From contig VXAZ01006315.1 of NCBI GenBank assembly GCA_013399875.1, forward strand, positions 39,543 through 103,542: a stretch of 64,000 bases of DNA. Direction: 5' to 3'. A program made the position numbers and the translations under genes. Of the stretch, positions 13,826-25,910 are shown piece after piece. Source of the stretch: Gymnorhina tibicen (Eukaryota; Chordata; Aves; Passeriformes; Artamidae). Every line of letters starts with the position of its first letter. The first letter of the stretch is position 1. A model generated the notes under the pieces. It saw nothing but the letters and a program-made list of their open reading frames with translations, had not been told where the DNA came from and did not search any database.

Positions 13826-16800
13826 TTCCCTTTCTTCTTTCCTTGATTTTTGACAAATTTAATTCATAAGCAGCCACTTTTCCCAGAGTTACATGGAAAC
13901 AGCTGAATAAATGCTCTGATAAAAAATATATATACTTAAGGTTGCAGTCATAACATTTCCACATAGGAGCAGTAAGACACCACTGGTGTGCTGGGATTTA
14001 AATGCTGGGTTTGGTCTACACAGAGAGTGTAATGGCATGAGTATATATAAGAAAGCATTATCATTATTAGCATCCTTGTCTTGCTTGAATATGAAACTTG
14101 TGATTTTGTTGCTGCTGCTGCTGCTGTTGTTTTTCTGAAAAGTAAAAAAGGGAAAATAACTTTACATTGCATTCAGGCTTGTGGGTATTGTTCCTTAAAG
14201 TATTAATTTATTCAGATTCTTTCTTCACCTAAAAATAGCTAATTTCCCTATATCACTCACAAACAGCCTTCACAGAAATAAGTGGAAAAAAACCAGAGAG
14301 ATTTCAGGAAGCTATGCACCTGCAAGTGTAAAATGAGACACATGCTGGATATTGCAGATGGGCAACTTTCATAGCAATTTCACAGCATAAACTGTTCTTT
14401 TCGTTGTGTTTGTTGCAATTTATATTCTCATCAGCATTCTGTCAGTTAGGGATGTACTTATTTATGTGTATTGGATGAAAAAGAAGACAACAGGAACTGT
14501 CTAGAATTCAGAGCTGCAAAGATAAGCTAGTTCTTTGATCATTGCATGATTTGTCTAGAGCTGATACTGTGAGCAAACCTTTGCAGTGGTGTTTACCCAC
14601 ACAAAATGACTGTATTGCTACAGTTAGCATCTTAAAACAGTCTTGAAGGCTGCCACATACAACAGCAAGTCACAAATTCTAATCTTCCTTAGTATTAATA
14701 ATCACTGCATTATCATCTGTGATGATTGTTTATTTTCACAAATAAATACTATTTTATAAATAAATTGCAGTGTTTAGCTGAATGAATAGCATAAAGAACT
14801 GCATTTCTCCTGCTACAAAAAATCATTGTGTTATATTACAAAAAAACCAGTTATCATTGTCAATGTTTCTAACTCAAATAAGCTCCATCCAGCACCCTTA
14901 TAAACTTCTGAAGTAGCTAAGCTAGAAGTTTTTGTAAAATCAAGCTGGAAATATCAAGTACTTTCAATGCTTTACTTTAACACCCTAAAATGTGTCAAAA
15001 AATACTAAAAAGTTTGTGCAGAAGGGGAGTAGTAGTAGTAGACCATGATGAAGATTCAAATAACTTTTGATTAAGCTCAAAGATGCACAGCTTTTCTTCT
15101 GCAATCTCCTTCCCATGCACAGCTCCAGCAAATTTACTGAGCTGTATTTTGTAGAGTTCTGCCTTTGTGGTTTTGATTTACCTTCAGCACAAACAGCAGT
15201 CTACAATTTCTTGTGACGCTTATTTAGTCAGTATCTGCTTTTCTATTCTATATCATCCTTCTAACTCTTTGACTTTTGTAATGAGCACGTAGGAGGAAGG
15301 ACAGAAGAAATGTATGATCATAGTTTTTTTTTTAAAAATATCTCCACATTGTAAAAGTTTTTAAAAACTGACCAGCAGAATCTCAAGATCCCACTGGCAA
15401 ATGTGGGGGAGCAAATGAATGCGTTAGCTGACACCTGGTGAGTGGGAATGTATGCAGGATTCTCAGTGGTAGCAGGGTGCTGGACGTGTGGCCAGTCCAC
15501 CCTTTATGCCTCTAATTGCCACACACATTTCATTAGCACCTATTCTGTAAAGGCCCAAGCTTGTATGCACTGAAACAGCCTCACAGGACTATGCAATATG
15601 GGGTAAATGCAATACATTTGGATATCACGTGGTGCTTACTGCTGATGGCAGCAGCCAACCAGTCTGAACACATTTTAGTTCCCTTTTCCTGCAGCACTTC
15701 TTGCCTAATATCCTGGGGAGAGCAGTTACTGTTCATGGTAATGAAACCCACAAGTGTATCTTGTGAGAAGCAAGAACTCCTCTGTGAGAAGCAGAACTCA
15801 TCGTCAGCAAATAGACCAGGCCGTTAAGTTGATACACCCGTGGATTTTTGCATTGAGGGAGCCAGTTTTTCTGCTTGTATCAAAATACTGGAGAGCTTTG
15901 GGATATCCAGGTAAACTGTTGTACATGTTTGTCTTAAAAATAAGCGTGTAAAGCTCCAGAAGAAATAGAATTAATACAAGGTATTGAATATAACTTAATT
16001 AACTGGGAATCTAGTTGTAGATTTTACTTAGTTTAGAACCTGAGCAGATGCTAAGCTGGCAAAATGGACTTTTCTCTCTCAAAGTTTTGTGTTTAGTTCT
16101 CTGAAGTTTTACTAAAAGTGTTCCTAATTTAGGTGGCCATTGCATTTTGAATGATAGCAGAAATGGTATCACTAAAAGGCAATTATTTTTTAGTAATCCC
16201 CTTTGCATTGTTTTTCATTTGTTAAATTATGGGTAGGGTATTTTTTAATATACCATGCTCCGGACTGAGGTATCTGTGTAGGTATTTGGTATGGGAAAAT
16301 ATTTTCCTTTCCAGGTATGAGTCAAAATAGTACTCAATGTCTTAAAATTGCACAAAATTTCTTTTAAAATCATATGGGATCCTGAAATTCTCAAAATAAG
16401 GGTAGGAACTTTGCAGTGACAGAATTAGAATTTTTCTTCCTTGAGACTTGGAGCATTCACTTTAGTGGGATAACCAGACAAATAAGACTTTCATAAGACA
16501 GTGACTGTATACACTATATGTAAATAGGGTTCCAAGCGAAGAGAACTCTGTTTCATTTCTGGGCAGATCTTGAGAAAGTTTACATTAATCTGAAAGAAAT
16601 AATTCGTAAAGGGTATGAGAAAGCATATGAGAAAAATAATTCTAAAAAGAAAATTATGAAATATCCTGAAATTTTTTGTTTATATAAAACTATGTGGCAA
16701 AAATGCAATCCTTTCTCAGAAATGGAAATTAACTAGCCTGTTTATATCAGATACAAATTCTTGATGGAAAAACTGAAGCCACCAGGCTTCTGTTATTGAA

Positions 16801-19800
16801 GACTGAATTGCCAAAAGTTGATAGTTCTGATTTTCACTTAAACAGGTACTAAAAAAATCCATTAAGAGAGAAATTTTGTGGTCAGCCTATTAGAACACAG
16901 GATAAAGAGATGATCATGCCTCAGTTAATACTTTGACCTCGCACATAGTCTTTGACAGAAGTAGTTTGGGAACTACAAGTTCTACTACTAGTAGTTTGGG
17001 ATGTAATCTGGCTGTTCTGGTTAAGCCCTATGCCCTCACTTGTCCTGGTCTCAAACTCATCTGGAGCTGTCTTTTTATTTTTTTGCAATATGAGTAGTTG
17101 GTCTTATGATTAGATAGAAGGTGAGAAAAAGTGAGAAGAGAGAGATAAGAAAGGTGTAGAGGAATGCAAAATGGAAAAAATACAGACTACACTGTGACCA
17201 GGCTGGAATACTGCCTTGTCTAATTTTGACAACTATACATCCTTGTGTGTGCTGGTTTTGTCTTGCTGGTGTTAGAATGATGTTTGAAATTATGCTCTCA
17301 GGGTAACATAGACGCTGTCAGCTTCTCACTGGGGAATCCCTTTGATTTCTCTTTATCCTCTCCATCTTAGAGGTCTGCCTTTCATAAAAACCCCAGACAG
17401 AAGAATAGCATGTCTCCTCAGTCTTTGGTATTATCTGACGAGGGGTCATTTTTATATCAACCATTGTATCAGCAAATCTTGCTCGGGCAAACTGTGTCTC
17501 TTTGCCTTCTTTTCATGCTTCTGCTACACACATTCATAGGTGCAGAACACTGCAGTCTCTCAACTCCACTTTCCAAATGCTGCACTTACTCTTGGAGGGA
17601 GTCTTCTTGAATTAGTAATTACAGCTAGACTCAAGGGGAACAAAAGCAATTTGGAAATCTCTTCTGGAAACAACAAAGTTGCATAATGATAATTCTGAGG
17701 TGTCTGGAAAAGAAAGTAGTCAAGCAATAATTTATCACAAATTCAGAATGGCACTGGCATGTAAACAAAAAGCTAGACTGCCTTAAATCTATTAACTTCA
17801 GTAGAAGTTACATCAGACTTAAATAAAGTTGCAAAATAATTTTCAGGTCAATATTTTTCTATAATTATCTGTGTAATTTTCCCTGTCTTTTTTGTCCATT
17901 TGCTTATTCCTTATATCCTGCCCATAGGTTAGAGCTCAATTCCCTTAGTGGTTATCAACTTCTCTGGTTATTTCACTGTCACAGATTTCATGAGTAAGCA
18001 CAGTTTTCTTCTTAAAGAGATAGCTTTATAATCTTTATTTCATTACTCTTTAGCAAACTCATCAAGATCTGATTTTGAGTTTTTAAAGGGTATGTTTAGA
18101 CCCCATCAGTTGGTAATAGAAATGTAAAAGTTACAGTTGAGAAAAGATGGGGGTTTTATTCTTTATAAATCAAATCTGAATGTATTTTGAGTGAATTCTT
18201 TGTATAGTCAACAGTTACATATATTTCATTTCCCTAATTAATGATTGTATGCACACACATCTGCTATTCCATTTACCGATCCAGAGTTGCTGTTTGAAGA
18301 AAGAGTGGCCTCAAGGGGAAGTTGAAGTGAAATAATCTTTTGGCTTCATCAAGACAGGAAAGTAAATAATAAAGTTATATTTATGCCAAGGCAAATTTGT
18401 TCAAGCTGCCAGTTGAGACTAAAATATCCATACTAAACTCAGGAAGAATACAACTGAAATTTTTTATGTACTTTTGTATTCTCATTACAGTGTATTTCTG
18501 TACAGAAATGTGCAGCTATATTGTAAATTATGGAGAATTACGCTTGTTAACACTGAGATGTAGCTAAAGTGTAGTTGTGGAATAATTCTGTACAAGTGTA
18601 ACTTGGTATTGGTGTGAGTCTCTGCTGAAGGCAGTGGGAGGCTGTGAAAGCTCTGTGTATACAAATGTATCTAAGGCATGAGAACTAAAACCTGGGTATT
18701 GCTCTAGATTTGAGCAAACACATCTGAATAATGCAACCATCTTGTATCAAAGGAAATCTTACTGTGCTCCTTACGTGCTGCTTGCAGTTCAGATCAAAAG
18801 TTGAAAAGCCAAAATATTTTGCACTGAGTCTCCAATAGAGATCAAAGAGAAGTTCAGAAAATAACCCAAATAGCTTTTGCATGAGACTCCTCTTTTGCAC
18901 AGACACTTTGCACTTTAGAGAGGAAGGGTAGGGGGAACTTATTCTCTCTTCAGAATCTTTTCAAGTTCCCATTTCATGATTTACAACCTACTGTATGTGG
19001 TAATGGAACAGGTAACTGCTGTCATTTCTGGGCAGGGAAACACAGAAACTGTGGAGATTACCCTATGAGCAGGGCCACAAACGAAAGATTTTCTTTTTTC
19101 CCCAGTTCCCCTCTGTCTACCTGACCAGTCAGGCTGTGCATTAGGATCTACAATATGACTTCTAGCATAACACAGCTTATGAAGGCAGACACTAGTGATG
19201 TACATAAAAGAGAAGCAGAAAGATTTCTCCGAGTTTCTTACTCTGTTTTGATTCCTACTGTTACTTTTACCATTTACTATTCAAGTTAAGTAAATGAAAG
19301 GCTTTATTGTTGATTGTAAACTCTTCCACATGTCCAGGAGCCTTTTACTCTTGCTGATCTTGTAAGTATGCATGACTAGGGCAAGGTTTGTTCACAGTGT
19401 TGGGAAGAAATTTATTTTAAAAAATCCATTGACACTCCTAACATGGCAGTAATGAATGGTTCTGTGCATTTGAAAGCATGTATGAATGTAATTAGTGTAA
19501 TTCAGGTAATCTTGTTATTGCAAATGTAGAAAACTTCTCAGAAACCATATATCATAATAATAAAATTATCTTCAAAGCCACATTCCCAGCTTCCTAAAGC
19601 TGAATGGCTGTTTCTCGTAAAAAGTATTGTTATTTGTGCAGTACATTTTCTTGTATTTCAAAGAGAAGAAGTAGCAAAAGAATAAATTTGTTGCTATGAC
19701 TTTCAAAAGAAATGAGCTGCTGAGTTGGCCGAACAGCTGATCAAATCTTAACTTAGAAGCTGTGAAGACTTCAGACATAAGGTATAATTACAATATCTGT

Positions 19801-21469
19801 GGTGGTCTAGATTTTGTTACAGACCTTGAAAAAAATCATTAATTAGTCGAAAGAGATCAGAGATGAAAGGCTTTATTATTCTCTCTGGCGTTGCAGTTGG
19901 CTTAACTCTCTAAGCGGGCAAAATCAGTGCCTTGTGAGGTATTATAGAACAAATCTTGAATGATTAGTGATACTTATATGTACCTCTTCAATGTAATTGT
20001 GTGTGTGTGTGAGTGCATGTGCATCAAACAGCAGTAGATGGCTTAACCCTGATAATCTCCATAGTAAATGTGTACTTCCTCCCTTCTCTGTATGTGCAAA
20101 AATACCCAACAATGTGGTTCTCTGGGTATAAGTTTCATTATGTCTACCTTGTTTTGGCTGCATTTAATGTAATTAATTTGTAGCTCAACACAATCAGTTT
20201 GGAAAGATTGAATTTCTTGGCAATGCTGACAGACTGGGATAGTTACCTTTAAGAAGTTTCAGGTGTATAACTATTCCAACATAACAGGCTGTTTATGTAA
20301 GGAGATACAGTCAAACAGAAGGCAAAAGGAGAAAAGCCCAATTGAGAAGCTCTTGTTATTGAAGTTAAAAAAAAAAAATCACTGAACACTCGCTGAACCA
20401 TACTGAGTGAAGACACAGTTCATTCTTAAACCTCTAATTTTTTTTTAAACACCAATTTATTATGCTTTGTAGCAATACTCCTTTGTTTACAAACAGATGA
20501 TTCAGAACCCTTCCTGGTTATAACATTCCTGTTTTACATCATAAGTTTTACATTTTAACTCACTTAGGAAATCCAGGTCCTACTTGTGAATTGGATGTAT
20601 CAGTATATCTGCCATAGCTGCACCCCTGCTGCCACTGTCAGCTGGGAGAGGACTCCTTGCTCCAGAGGGCTCCTGGAACCCAAAGGTGGCCCCTGCCCAG
20701 TTCAATGGGACCAGCTCACTGCCTTTTGCTCCCATCCTGCGCTGCGATGTGGGTTTTTTTCCCTGAATTCAAATGTATTGAACTTTTGGGTTCAGTTCCT
20801 ATTAAGACTGGTCCTGTAAGTTATTGACTTGGGCTGACCAATTAAAGCACCTATTTTTGAATGAAACTGGATTTTATTCTCTTGGAATTGTTCAACTTCT
20901 TTTTTTACAAGAAATTTAGTAACTTTGACAATATCTGTGAGTATTGATTTTCCTTTCTTTCAGTTTTACTTCACATATTGTCCTTTGCTGTCCACAGATA
21001 CACAGTTTTATTCAGATATAAAATGGAGAAGAGAAACAAGGACAAAGTGAGGGTGTGGGGAGCAGCAAGTAAGAAAATTGCTGAGAAAGGAAAGAAAAAT
21101 TAACACACACATACACCAACCAGAAGAATTTCTGTTTTCACAAAGGAACTTGTAGTTCTCCAAAGAGTTAGCAGGAATAACACAAATCTGGTACATCCTC
21201 CAGGTTCCAGTAACCTATGCTTCTATCTCAGGACAGTCAAATTTTTAGATATGTTGATTTTAAAAGTCATATGTATTTTCTTACATTTACTATGTGTTAA
21301 GTTCACAATTCCAGAAGTAAACAGAAATTATAATATGCCCAAAAGGACCTGCAGTACCTGAAAGGCAGTACCTGAATGAAAATTTTAAAATATTGTATAA
21401 TCGCTGCAAGAATGCAACAAAATGCTCAGCTTCTCTTAACCCTACAGGAAGATGAGCTATAACACCTCC
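13826..21469. other. Non-genic sequence upstream of FYB1 main exon
   Basis: AT-rich; contains a (TGC)n tract near 14110-14126 and a short (TG)n near 19998-20010. No coding exon recognised. If the 9.8-10.1 kb island is a FYB1 first exon, this is its first intron. Confidence 0.55.
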
Positions 21470-21590
21470 TCAGCCAATCAGCAGTACTAAAGCCTCAGAC
21501 CAGGAAACTCTTTAAAGTACAGTATTTGAGAACATTGCAACAGGACTTTCCCATTGCTGCCCTTTCTTTTCCTTTTCTTTATGTTTCTAG
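21470..21590 (+). promoter_or_regulatory. FYB1: Splice acceptor and possible proximal promoter before FYB1 main exon
   Basis: A pyrimidine run ends in TTTCTAG at 21590, a good splice acceptor. Just upstream are CAGCCAATCAG, an NF-Y type CCAAT box (CCAAT at 21474-21478), and TTTAAAG at 21511, spaced as in a CCAAT/TATA-like core promoter that would start transcription near 21540. Both readings are possible: main exon reached by splicing from an upstream exon, or transcription starting here. The acceptor is the better supported of the two. Confidence 0.4.
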
Positions 21591-21617
21591 AGTTACAAGC
21601 CACGTGTGAAGTTACTC

Positions 21618-22725
21618 ATGGAGAAATTTGAGGGAGGTAACAGAGACACAGAGGATACTTCAAACAGCCGACCCGTCAAAATCCCAAGACAAGATGTCCC
21701 TATAGGAATACAGACAAGGAAAGCAGCACTTGAGAAATTTGCAAGTAAAGGATATGCAGCATATTCTCCAGGACCCAGTACCCTTCACAAACCTGTTCAG
21801 CCTAAGCCTCCTCTGGGAGTCAAGCCTTCAAGTGATGACAAAACACAGAAAGATCCAAACCCACCACATCTGAACCCAATGGCACAAAGGTTTGGTGTTC
21901 AGCTTCAGCCCACTAACAGAGGACATGATGAAAAAACTGGATGCACTAAATTCTCTGTCAAAACCAGTGACCCATCAAAAGAAGACCCAAAGCCTTTGAA
22001 CCCAAAACCTGCATGGAACAAGTTCATTGCTCCTCCTGATAAAGAAAAATATCCTCTGGGACCAAAACCAAATTTAAGTTTTGCACCACAGGAGAGTGAG
22101 GCAAAACCAGAATTTTCAAAAGTAGCTGCAGTTAAGGAAAAATTGAGGTCTGCAACACAAGAAAATGAGTCCAAGCCTCCTGTTTCTAAACCACCACTTG
22201 CACAGAAGCCTTCTCTAAACAATGAGGTATCTCAGAATGAAGACACTTCTAATAAAAGTGGTTTTCTGCAACGACTGTCAGGACCTAGAACAAATATACA
22301 CGCACTCCAAGAAGCAAAGGAAATGGGTGAAAATAGTAACTCTGCTGCAGAAGCTGCAGGCAGTCATTTTCCTAAAATAGCTCTTAAGCCTACTGGCCAC
22401 AGGTCCAGCTTATCAAAAGGAACCCCCAAAACCGTGGAGGAAAACACTGAAGAAAAGGGAATGAGTGCCGCCAAGAACATCTTCCTCAACAAAATCATCC
22501 AGGAAGAAGCAGATTCTTCTCATAAATTCCATAAGATGAATACAGCGCTTGCTGCAGGAAGACCATCAGGTGAACCAGAAGAAAAAGAGGATGAGGACAG
22601 GAGTTCTAGAATGCCCAAGCGGAAAACCTTGCCCTCAGTGTTGAAGCTGGGCCAGCCCCCACAGAAGCCCAGCAGACCCCCCATTGTGCACCTGGGAAAG
22701 TTCCGGAAGAGCCGCCAAAAAAAGA
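21618..22725 (+). CDS. FYB1: FYB1 coding exon 1: N-terminal proline/lysine-rich half (residues 1-370)
   Basis: The exon opens at 21591 after a TTTCTAG acceptor. The ATG at 21618 begins MEKFEGG, which aligns with the start of the human protein (MAKYNTGG). The frame stays open upstream through SYKPRVKLL to the exon edge, so an N-terminally extended isoform from an upstream exon is possible; a VKxLM stretch is also seen in a longer human isoform. The GTG at 21606 is not a start. The Kozak context is modest (C at -3, G at +4). The region is low-complexity and disordered, rich in KP and PKP repeats, with SSDDK, QRFG and PLGPKP stretches typical of the family. Residues 335-355 form the SKAP-type SH3 ligand region. 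It ends with AAAGA|GTAAGT, leaving one base for the next codon. Confidence 0.95.
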
Positions 22726-25700
22726 GTAAGTCCACTCTGTTCTTGCTTCCTGGGTATTAGCTTATTGATGCATTTAGTACCAGGTCAATTTCAGATGGTA
22801 TCTCCTCTTCTGTTCAGAAATAATATGAGACTTGTGCATCAAAAAAACCCTTAAAGCCTTAACTTAGGCTTGTGTCTCTTCCGTACAGGACAGAAATTAA
22901 AATTACATTCTCTATCCCTCAGCAGTAAAGTGCAGGAGGAAGGTTGACGGTACAGGGTTCCTCTGTTTCTCAAAACTACTCAGATACAGTTATAACTTGT
23001 GCCAGGGAGTATTTTCTCAACAGACATTTAATAAGTCCTGATTTAATTAAACAGATCAAACTTAGATTATTCAATTTTCAGTATAGTTAGTGAGAAAGGG
23101 TGATGCCTAATGGTGTGATTCAGAGCTCTAAAGTAGCTGACAATGGATGCTCTGACTCCCTGCTGTACATGTGTGGTACACCAGGTACATTCATGTGATT
23201 TAGTTGATACATAATTTGTTCTTGTACCTTCTGCGTCTAGAATACAGCATGGCTTGTGTTTCAGCAGTTCTGAATTCACGTAAGGCTGGTCTTCCTGAGG
23301 CTGAAGAGATTCAGAGGGGCTATGGCAGGATGAAAAAGCTCAGAGCTGATTTCTCCCAAGACAAAAAGCCTCACTAAAAACACAGAGTCTGCATGCAACT
23401 ATATGTTGTGTTACTATTAATTCCACTCAAATATTAGGAGTGTATCAGTAATAGAAAATGTACTTTCTTTTCAGCTGCTGTATTCTGGTTTTCCTCTGTT
23501 ACCCTATAGTTAAGGAAATGTTCTCACAAATCCAAGATCAGGCCAAGATCCTCAAATGGTGCAAATTTGTGTTTATCTTTAAAACAAATATGCCCATATA
23601 CAGTCTCAATGTAGAAAGGCAGCATTTTCAGCCAACTACACTAGTAAATGTTTTGGTAAAATAGGAAGAGTAAGAGCTCTGCTAGTTAAAACTTTGAGAA
23701 GTCCTGACAAAGGCTGGAAACACAGAAAATTGACAATTTTTTTAAAATACATTTTTTTATTAACTTGAAGTAATTAATGGAGGAATTTTTACTTGTTGTT
23801 CTGCTCACTGTCTTTTTCAGATTTTTTTTCTGGTTCCCATTCAGTTATAGACACAAAGCATTTTCTTCACCCTCTTTTTAAAACTGAGCATAAGAAGTAT
23901 TTATCCTGTGCATTTTAAATTAATGCTGTGAGCAGGGCTGTAAGAATACTATCAGAACTTTTGCTAGAGGCAGGGTGTCCAGCTGTTACTAACCAGAGGT
24001 AGGAACAGCCACCACCTTGATAAGGGAACATGAGCTAAGGATGGAGATTCCCAGTGTGGTGGCACAGGTGGTTTTCCAAATATGTTGCAAAACTCACACA
24101 CAACTAAGTAGAAGTGAAGGATCAGACACGGTCTTCTCTAGCTCACGGTCATAGGAGCAGCTCAAGACTGAAAGATTTAGAAACCACACCCATGAGAAGC
24201 TGTTCATATTGTCCCTACAAACTTCAGCCTTCCCCCCCCAGAGCTGGCATGTAGACCTTGATGTTCTGTTTGGCTTTAATTAATGCAGCCCATTTCTTTG
24301 TGGCCAGAAGTCTACACAGAACAGTTCTGGTGGACAGACAAAGTATTCTAGAGTGAATCCTGACCAACTGCTTTTCAGCTCAACAGTTACTCATTGCTGA
24401 TATGTTTCTTGGAACATAAATAAAAAAATCTACCTGCTTCGGAAGGGCGGTTAAACTGAACTGTATTTTTTTCCTTAACCGTCATTTCAAGAATCAAAGT
24501 CATGTCAGGAAGACACCACCCTCACAGCACAGATTCTTCCTGCTCATTTCTGTGTCCTGGTGAACAGAAGCTTGCCATAGTTGCTTAATTTGCTGGTGTG
24601 ATTCAGGTGCTGAATACAAAGAACAAGCAAATGAAAATAGTTTTTCCATGCAGAAAAGCTTTCTAAGATCTAACCTTTGGTCTGAAATAGGGCAAAAGTT
24701 AGGCTTTGCATCGTCCTTTGAGAAGAGAAAACCTCCACACATAGTGGTTTTTACATCTCTGTTAGGAGCATGTGCCTGCACTATGGAAAACCTTGTATTG
24801 TCTCATTTAAAACAGGAGTTTGAGTTCTGCTTTCTCAGAGGTATCAATTCACCCCTTCTTTAGTTGTTATCCTTGCCCATGAAACTTGTTTGACTGGTTT
24901 TTGAAAATAAGTATTCATTGGGCATGAAATGACATTAAACGTTAGAGGCTGAAAGACTTAGCTTTGGAACAGCAGTCTTAGTCATGTGTGGGAGAAGGAT
25001 TTAAATCATCCACCATACCTGCATGAATGCTAAGGGATGTTAGTTTGGTGTTGGCCTTGCTGTGGATTAGAAATTTTCACCTAGTCCTGAAAAACTTTTC
25101 ATGATAAAACTTCTGTAGATACAAATGTCTTTTTTAGAAAAGTGGTATTGAAGTGCTACTATTTTCCAGTGAAGGCAGGCTTTAAGAAATTCCTGTCTGG
25201 GCCTGTGAATACATGGCAGAATAGTAAATTCCTGTGTTATGCCCCATTACAGCAATTTTCCCTGAGGGATCATATTTACGTCAGCTAAGAATCAATGGGA
25301 TGCACGTGCTTTCAGTGTTCAGAAAATAATACCAACTATATTGTTTTATAATAAACATCCAAGGTGTTAGAAAAAAAGAAGAGAAACCAAGTTATTTTGC
25401 TGACAGCTTTCCAAGTGAGGCCACAACTGTAGTGTTGCTTCCCGAGGGGAACTGCACTCAGCGCAGTGGGATTATACAGGTACAGGTGGCCACACACACA
25501 AAGGCAAAGGCTGAGACCCCCAGTGCTCTCCACACCTCTGCACAACTCGTGAACAATTAACACCGGGGCTTCAGTTTTTCAGTGAACAAGAAGTGGGCAC
25601 ATGCTGTCAGTCTGCTTCAGTCAGGGGGAAAATTCTTCAGAATTTTTAAGAGCCTCCGCAACAAAGAATATTAAGGCTGTGGAGGAAAACCCTACCACTC

Positions 25701-25889
25701 CGGAGTTTTTGAAGCATTACCTTCAAAGGTCAAGGATTTGTCACATAATTCTCCTAAAATATGTGGGCAAAACTGTAAATTAAACCGCTAGTATGGTTTA
25801 CAACATTGAAAAAGATAAATCACTGCAATTTAAAAATTAATTCAACCATCCTGAGAGAAATATGAATGAGACAGTTACTTATCTGTCTC

Positions 25890-25910
25890 AGTTAGTTAGT
25901 TAGTTAGTTA
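25890..25910. repeat. (TTAG)5 tetranucleotide tract
   Basis: Five consecutive TTAG units inside the first coding intron. Confidence 0.85.

Noticed and set aside
21606..21608. GTG as start of the FYB1 reading frame
   Set aside because: Vertebrate initiation uses ATG; the ATG at 21618 aligns with the human start. The upstream codons are 5' UTR or part of an extended isoform.
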